Made by a program: the position numbers and the translations under genes. Shown one piece after another: positions 6,979-15,180 of a stretch of DNA of 21,356 bases. Below the pieces are notes generated by a model. The model saw only the letters and a program-made list of their open reading frames with translations, ran no database searches and was not told the DNA's origin. Numbering within the stretch: position 1 is the first letter of the stretch; each line of letters opens with the position of its first letter. This stretch comes from Clostridia bacterium (GTDB lineage Bacteria; Bacillota_A; Clostridia; Oscillospirales; CAG-272). The stretch lies in assembly GCA_017501175.1 (NCBI GenBank), contig JAFVXK010000036.1:1-21356 (forward strand), read 5' to 3'.

Positions 6979-7938
6979 ATGGCACTTGTAACAACAAAGG
7001 AAATGTTCAAGAAGGCTTACGAGGGCGGCTACGCTATCGGTGCTTTCAACATTAACAATATGGAGATTATCCAGGCAATCACCGAGGCTGCGGCAGAGGA
7101 GAAATCCCCCGTTATTCTTCAGGTTTCTGCCGGAGCCAGAAACTATGCAAAGCACGCATACCTTATGGCTCTCGCAAAAGCTGCAGTTGAGGACAGCGGC
7201 GTTGACCTTGCGCTTCACCTTGACCACGGCGCAGACTTTGAGGTTTGTAAGTCCTGCATTGACGGCGGCTTCACCTCGGTTATGATAGACGGCTCTCACC
7301 ACTCCTTTGAGGACAACATCGCCCTCACTAAAAAGGTTGTTGAGTACGCTCACGCTCACGGCGTTGTCGTTGAGGGCGAGCTTGGCGTTCTCGCAGGTGT
7401 TGAGGACGACGTAGCCGCAGAGCATTCCTCTTACACAAAGCCCGAGGAGGTTGAGGAGTTCGTAACCAGAACCGGTGTTGACTCTCTCGCTATCTCGATA
7501 GGTACATCTCACGGCGCATACAAGTTCACTGCAAAGCAGTGCACGAGAAACGAGCACGGTGTTCTCGTTCCCCCGCCTCTCAGATTTGATATTCTTGAAG
7601 AGGTTGGTAAGCGTCTTCCCGGATTCCCCATCGTTCTTCACGGTGCGTCGAGCGTAGCTCACGAGTGCGTTTCCGAGATTAACGCTCTCGGCGGAAAGCT
7701 TCCCGATGCCGTAGGCATTCCCGAGGAGCAGTTAAGACGTGCGGCAAAGATGGCGGTTTGCAAGATTAACATCGACTCCGACATTCGTCTTGCTATGACC
7801 GCAGGTATCCGCCGCGTCCTTGCCGCAAAGCCCGAGGCATTCGACCCGAGAGAGTATCTTAAGGTTGCAAGAGCCGAGGTCAAGAAGATGGTTGCTCACA
7901 AGATAGTTAACGTTCTTGGCTCGAAGAACACCTTGTAA
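6979..7938 (+). CDS. fba: Fructose-bisphosphate aldolase, class II
   Basis: This 319-residue protein is a zinc-dependent glycolytic aldolase that cleaves fructose-1,6-bisphosphate to dihydroxyacetone phosphate and glyceraldehyde-3-phosphate. LHLDHGADFE gives the catalytic Asp82 and metal ligand His83. DGSHHSFEDNI follows, then VEGELGVLAG with Glu134. Metal ligands His178 (IGTSHGAYK) and His221 (VLHGASS) follow, and the phosphate-binding CKINIDSD is near residue 258. Length and motif order match the gut-bacterial class IIB form. A related tagatose-bisphosphate aldolase cannot be fully excluded. AAGGAG (6965-6970) is 8 nt before the ATG. It is a single gene ending in a shared terminator. Confidence 0.95.
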   Translation: MALVTTKEMFKKAYEGGYAIGAFNINNMEIIQAITEAAAEEKSPVILQVSAGARNYAKHAYLMALAKAAVEDSGVDLALHLDHGADFEVCKSCIDGGFTSVMIDGSHHSFEDNIALTKKVVEYAHAHGVVVEGELGVLAGVEDDVAAEHSSYTKPEEVEEFVTRTGVDSLAISIGTSHGAYKFTAKQCTRNEHGVLVPPPLRFDILEEVGKRLPGFPIVLHGASSVAHECVSEINALGGKLPDAVGIPEEQLRRAAKMAVCKINIDSDIRLAMTAGIRRVLAAKPEAFDPREYLKVARAEVKKMVAHKIVNVLGSKNTL

Positions 7939-7964
7939 TAAGGCTTCCTACAAACAAAATAAAA

Positions 7965-7998
7965 ATGAGGAGAGATGAAAAATCTCTCCTCATTTTTT
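7965..7998. terminator. Bidirectional terminator between fba and nagB
   Basis: A perfect 12-bp stem (7965-7976 with 7982-7993), loop GAAAA, has six Ts after it on the plus strand and an A run before it that serves as the T run for the opposite strand. It separates two convergent genes. Confidence 0.92.
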
Positions 7999-8007
7999 CA
8001 TAAAATA

Positions 8008-8793
8008 TTACTTCTCGTTCTTGTAAATTTCCTTGAAGTACTTGTAAGTATCAACCTTAAGCTCGCCGCAAGCCGCCTCGTCGCAAGCGATGATGCCGTC
8101 CTTATGCATCTGAAGAGCGCTGATAGTCCAAGCGTGGTCAACGCCGCCCTCTACGCAGTGGCGAAGCGCGCGCGCCTTGTTATGTCCACTGATAAGAAGC
8201 ATAACCTGCTTGGAGTCGCAAACGGTGGCAACACCAACAGAAAGCGCGGTCTTCGGAACCTTGTTGACGTCGTTACCGAAGAAGCGAGAGTTAACGATGA
8301 TGGTATCCTCGGTCAAGGCGCGGACGCCGGTTCTCGAGGTCAGCGAGGTAAAGGGCTCGTTGAAGGCGATATGTCCGTCAACGCCGCTGCCGCCCATGAA
8401 AAGATCAATGCCGCCGTAGGATGCAATCTTATCCTCGTAGCGCTGGCACTCTGCCTCAAGGTCCTCTGCCATACCGTTGAGAATATTGATGTTCTCGGCG
8501 GGAATGTCAATATGATTGAAGAAGTTGTCGTGCATGAAATACCAATAGCTCTGGTCGTGCTCTCTCGGAAGGCCAACGTATTCGTCCATATTGAAGGTGA
8601 CGACGTTTTTGAAGGTTACCTTACCTGCCTTATTCATTTCGATAAGTCTTTTGTAAACACCGAGAGGAGAAGAACCCGTGGGCAATCCAAGCACGAAGGG
8701 ACGGTTTTCCTTATGAGCGTTGATTGCGTTTGCAATATGCTGAGCCGCCCATTCACTCATAGCATCGTAATTGTCTTTGATAATTAACTTCAT
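8008..8793 (-). CDS. nagB: Glucosamine-6-phosphate deaminase
   Basis: This 261-residue protein converts glucosamine-6-phosphate to fructose-6-phosphate and ammonia, the last step of amino-sugar use. Its family motifs are all present: [14 protein letters not shown] (35-48) for phosphate binding, FNMDEYVGL with catalytic Asp70, and [11 protein letters not shown] with Asp139, His141 and Glu146. Length matches the NagB family. GGGAG (8801-8805 on the complement) lies 7 nt before the ATG. It is a lone gene: no nagA or transporter is next to it, so amino sugars must be delivered by genes elsewhere. Confidence 0.96.
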   Translation of the reverse strand: MKLIIKDNYDAMSEWAAQHIANAINAHKENRPFVLGLPTGSSPLGVYKRLIEMNKAGKVTFKNVVTFNMDEYVGLPREHDQSYWYFMHDNFFNHIDIPAENINILNGMAEDLEAECQRYEDKIASYGGIDLFMGGSGVDGHIAFNEPFTSLTSRTGVRALTEDTIIVNSRFFGNDVNKVPKTALSVGVATVCDSKQVMLLISGHNKARALRHCVEGGVDHAWTISALQMHKDGIIACDEAACGELKVDTYKYFKEIYKNEK

Positions 8794-8831
8794 ATCTTTT
8801 CTCCCAATTTATAAATTTTTTACCTATATAA

Positions 8832-8860
8832 ATTATACTACCGACTCACCGTTTTGTAAA
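8832..8860 (-). promoter_or_regulatory. nagB promoter
   Basis: Read on the minus strand: TTTACA (8860-8855), 17 nt, TATAAT (8837-8832), about 40 nt before the nagB start. The -10 is perfect and the -35 differs at one base. Confidence 0.82.
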
Positions 8861-8974
8861 TACATTTTTTGAAATTTTTAGCAAAAAAGAGCAAAAAATT
8901 TCGACAAAATCGCCATTTTTTATCAAGGACAAGCGCGGTTTTTCTCTCAAAAATTAAAATCCGAAAAACGCAAA

Positions 8975-9004
8975 GCGAAGCCCCCGTTTTCACGGGAGCT
9001 TCGC
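8975..9004 (-). terminator. Terminator of the E2-E3-E1 operon
   Basis: A GC-rich hairpin: GCGAAGC (8975-8981) pairs with GCTTCGC (8998-9004), and CCCGT pairs with ACGGG around a TTTC loop, with one C/A mismatch. On the minus strand it is followed by TTTGCGTTTTTC. It starts about 50 nt past the E1 stop. A smaller 7-bp inverted repeat (9022-9043) lies between. Confidence 0.8.
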
Positions 9005-9056
9005 CATTTTTATTAACATAAAATGTAATGTTTGCTTTACATTCTATTGCTTGAAA

Positions 9057-11522
9057 TTATACACCCTGCTTTGCGCGACGAAGTGCCTCAGCCTCGGTGC
9101 AGTCGTCCTCTACAACGTGTCCGGGAAGGGGAACGAGCTTCTCGTGGATTGCATCGAGAATCCAAGATGCCTGAGGGAAGAAGAACTGGTCAAACTCGAA
9201 GGGAGGAGTTATCCAGTTACGTGCGCCGACAACTACGGGCGGTGCATCAAGGTCGTCGAAGCAAAGCTCGGTAATATTCTTTGCAACGTCGTTCATAAAC
9301 GAGCCTCTTGCACAAGCATCAGAAACAAGAACTACGCGGCCGGTCTTCTTAACCGACTCGATAATCTTGGTGTAATCGAGGGGAACGAGCGAGTGAATGT
9401 TAATGATGTCAGCCTCCATACCGTACTTCTCGGAGAGTTGCTTTGCAGCGTCAACCGCGCGGTAAAGAGCCGCACCGATGGTAAGAATGGTAACGTCCTT
9501 ACCGTCACGAACCTTGTTGGTGTCGCCAAACTCAATCTCGTAACGCTCAGCGGGAACGCCGCCCTCGTGGAACTGCTCACCAACGTCGTAAATTCTCTGG
9601 CTCTCGAAGAAGACGACGGGGTCAGTGCCCTTAAGAGCCGCCTCCATAAGACCCTTTGCCTCCCAAGGAGTTGCGGGGAAGCAAACCTTAAGTCCGGGAA
9701 TGTGCGCGCAAAGTGCAGTCCAGTCCTGGCTATGCTGTGCACCGTACTTAGAACCTACGGAAACACGGAGAACGACGGGCATCTTGAGAATGCCTGCGCT
9801 CATTGCCTGCCACTTCGACATCTGGTTGAATATCTCGTCACCTGCACAACCGATGAAGTCAGCGTACATGAGCTCAACGAGTGCGCGTCCGCCCGAAACT
9901 GCGTAACCAACCGCCGTACCGACGATAGCCGCCTCAGCGATGGGAGAGTTGAACAGACGGCTGTGGGGGAATGCGTCCATCATACCGCGGTAAACGGCGA
10001 ATGCTCCGCCCCAGTCACGACAGTCCTCACCGTATGCGATAAGGGTGGGGTCCTCGTAAAATCTATCGTAGATAACCTCGGAAAGAGCATCACGAAGGTT
10101 AAAGAGCTTCATCTTGGAAACGGGCTTGCCGTCAACGATGGGGCAGCGCTCCTTTTCCTTAATCTTCTTGTATGCGGGAACCTCAGAAAGAGGCATATTA
10201 ACCTCGGGCTCACGGTCATCGAGCTTCTCAATCTTCTCGTTGGAGAACATAAGACGCTCAACGACAGCAGGGTCCTTGCGGAAGTCAACGTAGGGGCTGA
10301 TTTCGGGGTCGGAAGCAGCCTTGCAAATGAGCGTCATGCGCTCTGCGGTTTCTGCAAGAATATCGTCAAGCTTAGCGTCACCAACGACGCCTGCCTCAAC
10401 AAGACCCTTTCTGTAAGTGATAATCGGGTCAATCTCACGCCATGCATCAATCTCTTCCTTAGTACGATAAGCGTTCTGGTCAGAGGTAGAGTGACCGGAA
10501 TAACGGTAGGTGAGAGTATCGAGAAGAACAGGACCCTCGCCCTTGCGAAGTATCTTGAGCTTTCTTTCCATAGCATCGATAACGGCAAGAGGATTGAAGC
10601 CGTTGATACGCTCTGCGTGGAACTGTGTGGGGCTGACACCCGAGCCGATACGAGCAAGCATATCGTAACCCATAGTCTCACCGCGGGTCTGGTCGCCCAT
10701 ACCGTAGGAGTTGTTGAATACGTTATAAAGGATAGGCATTCCGCCCTTGTGATTTTCCCAAAGGGTGTTGAACTGGTCCATAGCGGCAAAGTTCATTGCC
10801 TCCCAAACGGGACCGCGAGCCATAGAGCCGTCGCCCGAGTTACATACTACGATACCCTGCTTGCCGTTGATCTTCTTGAAGAGTGCGGCACCGGTAGCGA
10901 TAGCCGCAGAGCCGCCAACGATAGCATTGTTGGGGTAAATACCGAAGGGAAGGAAGAATGCGTGCATCGAGCCGCCCATACCCTTATGGAAGCCGGTGTC
11001 ACGAGCGAATATCTCGGAGAGTGTTCCGTAAAGAATGAAGCGGATAGCAAGCTCCTTAACGTCGCTTACAGGACCGAGCTTCTCGGTAGCGCGAAGAGCC
11101 GAGCCGCCAAGGAAGCCCTCCATAATGGTCATAAGCTCCTGCTCGGAGAGCTTATGTATGCAGGAAAGTGCCTTTGCAAGAATCTCGGAGTGGCTACGGT
11201 GAGAACCGAACGAGAAGTCGTTCTGGTCAAGAAGATAAGCCTGACCTACTGCGGCTGCCTCCTGTCCTATGGAAAGGTGAGCAGGACCGGGATAGGTGGT
11301 TTCGATACCGTTGTAAAGTCCCTGAGTCTTAATCTGGTTGAGCATTGACTCGAACTCACGAAGAACGGTAATATCGCGGTAAATACGAACAAGGTCGTCG
11401 TCGCTGTAACGGCTTCTCTCTTCCTTAATGGTCTTATTGTAGGCGTTTACCGGAATGCTCTTAAAGCTGATTTTACCGGGTGCCAGTGTTTCTTTGGGGT
11501 CAACGAATAAACTCTTTGGCAT
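9057..11522 (-). CDS. 2-Oxoacid dehydrogenase E1 component, alpha and beta subunits fused
   Basis: This 821-residue single chain carries what are usually two E1 subunits. The alpha part (about residues 40-430) has the TPP signature GDG at 230-232, with NN 37 residues on. That spacing is longer than the usual 30 or so because of an insert around DQFNTLWENHKGG. The beta part (about 470-815) starts at LFNLRDALSEVIYDRF, with GEDCRDWGG and SPIAEAAIVGTAVGYA. E1 decarboxylates a 2-oxoacid and passes the acyl group to lipoyl-E2. The true substrate (pyruvate, branched-chain oxoacid or acetoin) cannot be told from sequence. It is last in the E2-E3-E1 operon, with AAGGAG about 7 nt before the ATG and a 23-nt gap to E3. 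Confidence 0.9.
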   Translation of the reverse strand: MPKSLFVDPKETLAPGKISFKSIPVNAYNKTIKEERSRYSDDDLVRIYRDITVLREFESMLNQIKTQGLYNGIETTYPGPAHLSIGQEAAAVGQAYLLDQNDFSFGSHRSHSEILAKALSCIHKLSEQELMTIMEGFLGGSALRATEKLGPVSDVKELAIRFILYGTLSEIFARDTGFHKGMGGSMHAFFLPFGIYPNNAIVGGSAAIATGAALFKKINGKQGIVVCNSGDGSMARGPVWEAMNFAAMDQFNTLWENHKGGMPILYNVFNNSYGMGDQTRGETMGYDMLARIGSGVSPTQFHAERINGFNPLAVIDAMERKLKILRKGEGPVLLDTLTYRYSGHSTSDQNAYRTKEEIDAWREIDPIITYRKGLVEAGVVGDAKLDDILAETAERMTLICKAASDPEISPYVDFRKDPAVVERLMFSNEKIEKLDDREPEVNMPLSEVPAYKKIKEKERCPIVDGKPVSKMKLFNLRDALSEVIYDRFYEDPTLIAYGEDCRDWGGAFAVYRGMMDAFPHSRLFNSPIAEAAIVGTAVGYAVSGGRALVELMYADFIGCAGDEIFNQMSKWQAMSAGILKMPVVLRVSVGSKYGAQHSQDWTALCAHIPGLKVCFPATPWEAKGLMEAALKGTDPVVFFESQRIYDVGEQFHEGGVPAERYEIEFGDTNKVRDGKDVTILTIGAALYRAVDAAKQLSEKYGMEADIINIHSLVPLDYTKIIESVKKTGRVVLVSDACARGSFMNDVAKNITELCFDDLDAPPVVVGARNWITPPFEFDQFFFPQASWILDAIHEKLVPLPGHVVEDDCTEAEALRRAKQGV

Positions 11523-11545
11523 TTTAAATTTCTCCTTTAATTATT

Positions 11546-12913
11546 TTATATGTGGAAAATAGCTTCGCGGATAATCTCTGCGACGGTGGGGTGCGGGAAT
11601 ACGAGCTTCTTAAGACGGGTGGGGGTAAGCTCGGTATCAATCATCATAGTAGCAGTCATAATTATCTCTGATGCGTAAGAGCCAACCATATGGCATCCGA
11701 CAAGACGGTTCTTATCGGTATCAACCACGAGCTTAATAAAGCCCTTGCCGCCCTCGTTTTCAGCAAGATAGCGTCCTGCGTAGGACATGGGAAGCTTGAT
11801 TTCCTTAACCTTCATTCCCTTTTCCTCTGCGGCGTCCTTGCTGTAACCGACGCTAGCTACCTCGGGATCGGTATAAATTACCGAGGGAATTACGTCGTAG
11901 CGCATCTCGTCGTTCTTGCCAACCATATGATTTACCGCAACCTCCGCCTCTCTGTACGCGGTATGAGCGAGCATCAGCTTTCCGTTGCAGTCACCGATAG
12001 CATAAACGCCGGAAACGTTGGTGCAAAGATGTCTGTCGGTCTTGATTGCTGCTCTGTCCATATCGAGATTTAGAGTTTCAAGACCAATGCCCGCGGTAGA
12101 GGGCTTACGGCCTGCGGAAAGAAGAACCTTATCGCAGGCAATCTCCTTCTTCTCGCCGTTTTCCTCGTATATTACGCTGCCCGACTTAACCTCGAGCACC
12201 TTAGAGGAAAGCTTGAAGGTCATTCCGCGCTTTACGAAAGCATCGGTAAGAACCTTACAAATCTCGGGGTCGGTAGCACCCGCGATTTTAGGCATCATTT
12301 CGATTACCGTAACCGAAACGCCAACGCTTGCAAAGTAGTACGCCATCTCAAGACCGATAACACCGCCGCCGATAACCACAAGCGTCTTCGGGAGCGTCTT
12401 TTCGTCAAGAACCTCGCGGTTCGTAAGAACGAAGCCGGAAGCAAGACCTTCTTTAAGACCGGGAACGGGGGGGACTACCGTTTCAGAGCCCGAGGCGATG
12501 GTAAGGCGCTTGCCCTCGTAGAGCACGCCGTCAGCCTCAACGGCAAAGCCGTTTTCGCTTCTGCCCTTGACTGTAGCATTTGCCGTAACCACGGTAACCT
12601 TATTTGCCTTCATAGTAGCGCCGACACCCGCAACGAGAGTCTTGACTACGCCGTTCTTTCTGTCAACAACCTTTGCGTGATCGTACGTAACGCCGGTTGC
12701 GGTAACGCCGAACGCCTCGCTCTCCTTTGCGTGTCTATACATCTTCGAGGAATTCAAAAGGGTTTTCGTGGGAATACAGCCCTCGTTAAGACAAGTGCCG
12801 CCGAGTGCCTTTTTCTCAAAGACAGCAACCTTCATTCCCTCCTGAGCCGCACGCTCGGCGCAAAGGTATCCGCCGGGACCGCCACCCACAACTAACAAAT
12901 CAAAAATTTCCAT
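11546..12913 (-). CDS. lpdA: Dihydrolipoyl dehydrogenase (E3)
   Basis: This 455-residue flavoprotein reoxidises dihydrolipoamide on E2 with NAD+. The FAD dinucleotide fold is at 8-15 (VVGGGPGG). The redox disulfide is in GGTCLNEGCIPTK (Cys41 and Cys46). A second Rossmann motif VVIGGGVIGLE is near residue 175, YAIGDCNG is near residue 305, and the active-site His441 and Glu446 lie in FPHPTVAE near the C-terminus. The normal length and full motif set mean it should be active. It has no N-terminal lipoyl domain, unlike some Gram-positive E3 proteins. The start lies 11 nt after the E2 stop, with AAGGAG overlapping that stop. Confidence 0.96.
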   Translation of the reverse strand: MEIFDLLVVGGGPGGYLCAERAAQEGMKVAVFEKKALGGTCLNEGCIPTKTLLNSSKMYRHAKESEAFGVTATGVTYDHAKVVDRKNGVVKTLVAGVGATMKANKVTVVTANATVKGRSENGFAVEADGVLYEGKRLTIASGSETVVPPVPGLKEGLASGFVLTNREVLDEKTLPKTLVVIGGGVIGLEMAYYFASVGVSVTVIEMMPKIAGATDPEICKVLTDAFVKRGMTFKLSSKVLEVKSGSVIYEENGEKKEIACDKVLLSAGRKPSTAGIGLETLNLDMDRAAIKTDRHLCTNVSGVYAIGDCNGKLMLAHTAYREAEVAVNHMVGKNDEMRYDVIPSVIYTDPEVASVGYSKDAAEEKGMKVKEIKLPMSYAGRYLAENEGGKGFIKLVVDTDKNRLVGCHMVGSYASEIIMTATMMIDTELTPTRLKKLVFPHPTVAEIIREAIFHI

Positions 12914-12924
12914 ATCTATTCTCC

Positions 12925-14196
12925 TTATTTTGCAAGAAGTGCGGTGAAGTTTTCAAGGTTCTTACAAAGATCCTTCTGGAAACGGGAAGCCGGCGAGCCG
13001 TCAACGGCACGGTGGTCGTATGTAAGGCTGAGTGTCATTGCGGGGTAAATATCAAACGAGCCATCAGCCTTCTTTCTTACGCGGTCTGTCGTACAGCAGA
13101 CGCCGAGAATTCCGGTCTGGGGGGGATTGATAACGGGAGTGAAGGACTCAACACCGAGGCTGCCGAGGTTAGAAACCGTAAAGGTCGCACCGCTGAGCTT
13201 ATCGGGGCTGATATTACCCTCGCGGCACTGTGCGGCAAGCTCCTTTACCTCCTTCGAAATCTGAAGAAGGCTCTTCTCGTCAGCGCGGAAAATGGTAGGA
13301 ACCATAAGTCCTCTGGGAGTATCAACAGCCACACCGAGATTTACGTGCTTGAAAAGGCGAATATTGTTATCGTCAAGCATGTGAGCATTGAGGTCGGGGT
13401 GGTTAAGAAGCGTTCTCGAAACCGCATAGAGAACTATATCGCCAAGCGTAATGCCTGCGAAGTCGCCCTCTGCAGCCTTGAGCATCTTGCGGTAATTAAG
13501 AATAGTAGTAGCGTCAAAGGAGTGGGTATGCGTAAGCTGAGCCATAGTAGAAAGCGAGGTGTGCATCGACTTGCTTATTGCACGGCGGATTCCGCTGAAC
13601 TTAACGTCGGTGTACTCTGCCTCGTCTACTACTGCCTTTGCCGCAGGTGCGACAGCGGGAGCAGCCTCTTCCTTTGCTACGGCGACGGGATTCTCCATAA
13701 GCTCTCTGACGTCGCGCTCGATAATTCTTCCGTTAGGACCTGTGGGGGTTGCGAGCGAGGCGTCAACGCCTGCGCGCTCTGCGAGTTTTTTAGCTCTGGG
13801 GGAGATAGCGGATTTTGTGCCATCTGTAGCAGTCGTGGCTGCTACGGGAGCTGCCTCCTTCTTTTCCTCCTCCTTTGCTGCGGCGGGTTTTTCCTCTGCC
13901 GCGGGTGCGGGTGCAGGTGCTTCTGCGGAATCGGGACGGAGAGCCGAGCAATCCTCACCGGGATTACCGACTGCGCACACGTTTACAAGACAGGGCACTT
14001 CGTCACCTTCATTATAGAAAATCTCAAGAAGCGTACCCTCGGCGGTAGATTCACACTCGAAGCTCGCTTTGTCGGTTTCATAGGTAAAGAGAATATCTCC
14101 AACCTTTACGGTATCTCCAACCTTCTTTTCCCAAGCGCCGATTATACAGCTTTCCACGGTGATACCGGCCTTAGGCATAACAACAGCATTTGCCAA
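12925..14196 (-). CDS. Dihydrolipoamide acyltransferase (E2)
   Basis: This 423-residue core subunit transfers the acyl group from lipoyl to CoA. It has one lipoyl domain (about 1-80, lipoylated Lys43 in ETDKAS), an Ala/Pro/Glu-rich linker (about 85-125), and a peripheral subunit-binding domain (about 130-167, SPRAKKLAERAGVD). A second flexible linker leads to the catalytic domain (about 195-423), ending with DHRAVDGSPA, catalytic His395 and Asp399. The start is TTG at 14196, not ATG: AAGGAGG lies 7 nt before it, and the next in-frame ATG at codon 7 would cut into the lipoyl domain. The substrate is undefined (acetyl or branched acyl). It is the first gene of the operon. Confidence 0.94.
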   Translation of the reverse strand: MANAVVMPKAGITVESCIIGAWEKKVGDTVKVGDILFTYETDKASFECESTAEGTLLEIFYNEGDEVPCLVNVCAVGNPGEDCSALRPDSAEAPAPAPAAEEKPAAAKEEEKKEAAPVAATTATDGTKSAISPRAKKLAERAGVDASLATPTGPNGRIIERDVRELMENPVAVAKEEAAPAVAPAAKAVVDEAEYTDVKFSGIRRAISKSMHTSLSTMAQLTHTHSFDATTILNYRKMLKAAEGDFAGITLGDIVLYAVSRTLLNHPDLNAHMLDDNNIRLFKHVNLGVAVDTPRGLMVPTIFRADEKSLLQISKEVKELAAQCREGNISPDKLSGATFTVSNLGSLGVESFTPVINPPQTGILGVCCTTDRVRKKADGSFDIYPAMTLSLTYDHRAVDGSPASRFQKDLCKNLENFTALLAK

Positions 14197-14203
14197 AACA
14201 AAT

Positions 14204-14210
14204 CCTCCTT
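14204..14210 (-). promoter_or_regulatory. Ribosome binding site fixing a TTG start for E2
   Basis: AAGGAGG on the minus strand lies 7 nt before TTG at 14196-14194. The lipoyl-domain edge fits this start and no ATG is closer than codon 7. Confidence 0.8.
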
Positions 14211-14228
14211 AAAAATATTAATCGGTTA

Positions 14229-14257
14229 ATTATAACATATTATAACATTTATGTCAA
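14229..14257 (-). promoter_or_regulatory. Perfect consensus promoter of the E2-E3-E1 operon
   Basis: Read on the minus strand: TTGACA (14257-14252), 17 nt, TATAAT (14234-14229). The spacer and -10 contain a tandem repeat of ATGTTATAAT, and an imperfect palindrome TTAATCGGTTAA (14219-14230) overlaps the start region. A bound regulator is possible. Confidence 0.87.
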
Positions 14258-14296
14258 TTGTTTTTTAGAAATTTAATCTTATTTTAAATATAGAGC

Positions 14297-15046
14297 CTAC
14301 AATATTTTTACGCCGCACTCCTCGCATCTTCGGGCAAAATCATCAGGCAATGGCTCGTCGCTGATGATATAATCCACGTCGGAAAATCCGGCAAAGGTAT
14401 ATGGCATCAGTCGCTTGAGCTTATCCGCACCGCAAAGAACGACGCTGGTTCTCGCCTTTTTTATCACCACACGTTTTACGAGCATATCCGCCTCTGTTCC
14501 GCAGGTAAACCCAACCTCGCTCGAGCAACCCGAAACGCCGATAAACGCTAAATCAATATTGATTTTTTCCAGGGTTTCGACGGTATTTATACCCGACACC
14601 GAAAGGGTTCTCGGATTCATCATACCGCCGCAAAGATTGACCGTAGCATTCTTCAAACGGCAAAGCTCAAGAGCAATACTCGGGCTGATTGTCGTGATAT
14701 TAAGGTCCATATCGGGTAGATTTCGCGCGAGAATGATGTTTGACGTGCTGGTATCGAGAAAGACAGAGCTTTGAGGGCGCAAAAGCTTCATCGCCTTTTT
14801 CACCATCGAAATCTTTCCCGCGGTGTTCTCCTTCATTCTGATGTTGAACTCTATATCTGCAAGCTGATGCACCGAGCGCACGCCGCCACGGTATTTTGTT
14901 ATAATACCCATGTCCTCAAGCGCGTTTAAATCTCTGTGCAAGGTCATTAGGGAAACCTCGGGAAAAAGCTCGCGCAGCTCCTGAATGGTAGCAACGTTCT
15001 TGCTCTCCACGTATTTTTTTATTTGCTCCTGCCGAATTCGGTTCAT
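14297..15046 (-). CDS. DeoR-family transcriptional regulator
   Basis: This 249-residue protein has an N-terminal winged helix-turn-helix (about 1-58: RQEQIKKYVESKN, then SLMTLHRDLNALEDMG, and KYRGGVR wing). A DeoR C-terminal sensor domain (about 75-240) follows, with LDTSTSN, GGMMNPRTLSV and CGADKLKR typical of sugar-phosphate-binding isomerase-like folds. The start at 15046 is preferred over an upstream ATG at 15082 because AGGAGG (15051-15056) lies 4 nt before it. It lies between lplA (divergent) and the E2 gene (same strand, 100 nt downstream, its own promoter), so it may control either. The effector is unknown, and typical DeoR ligands are sugar phosphates. Confidence 0.92.
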   Translation of the reverse strand: MNRIRQEQIKKYVESKNVATIQELRELFPEVSLMTLHRDLNALEDMGIITKYRGGVRSVHQLADIEFNIRMKENTAGKISMVKKAMKLLRPQSSVFLDTSTSNIILARNLPDMDLNITTISPSIALELCRLKNATVNLCGGMMNPRTLSVSGINTVETLEKINIDLAFIGVSGCSSEVGFTCGTEADMLVKRVVIKKARTSVVLCGADKLKRLMPYTFAGFSDVDYIISDEPLPDDFARRCEECGVKIL

Positions 15047-15093
15047 AGCGCCTCCTGTTTCGAAGTTTTGATATTTTAACATTTTGTAACATA

Positions 15094-15122
15094 ATTATAT
15101 CACATCTTTCGCATTTTGTCTA
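15094..15122 (-). promoter_or_regulatory. deoR-family gene promoter, extended -10
   Basis: On the minus strand: TAGACA (15122-15117), 17 nt, TGA-TATAAT (-10 at 15099-15094). The TGn before the -10 makes an extended -10 element. Its -35 box abuts the lplA -35 box. Confidence 0.8.
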
Positions 15123-15151
15123 TTGACATTTTCAACAATTTATAATAAAAT
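15123..15151 (+). promoter_or_regulatory. lplA promoter
   Basis: TTGACA (15123-15128), 17 nt, TAAAAT (15146-15151), about 30 nt before the ATG at 15181. TGTC-TATT-GACA across the junction of the two divergent -35 boxes is a small palindrome. Confidence 0.82.
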
Positions 15152-15180
15152 ATTGATATAAAATCACCAAAGGAACGGAT

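Noticed and set aside
7975..8787. A 270-codon plus-strand frame opposite nagB
   Set aside because: It begins inside the terminator and runs antisense to nagB, which has all its family motifs.
8861..8974. Possible additional gene or RNA in the AT-rich stretch between the nagB promoter and the operon terminator
   Set aside because: Only A/T runs and short repeats such as GCAAAAAAGAGCAAAAAA; no open frame or stable fold.
9051..11348. A 765-codon open frame on the plus strand opposite E1
   Set aside because: It is exactly antisense to a gene with full E1 motifs, and its translation has no recognisable domain. Codon bias in the sense strand (few TTA, CTA and TCA codons) leaves the antisense frame open.
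12805..14229. A 474-codon plus-strand frame opposite E2
   Set aside because: Antisense shadow of the E2 gene, low-complexity translation, no ribosome site.
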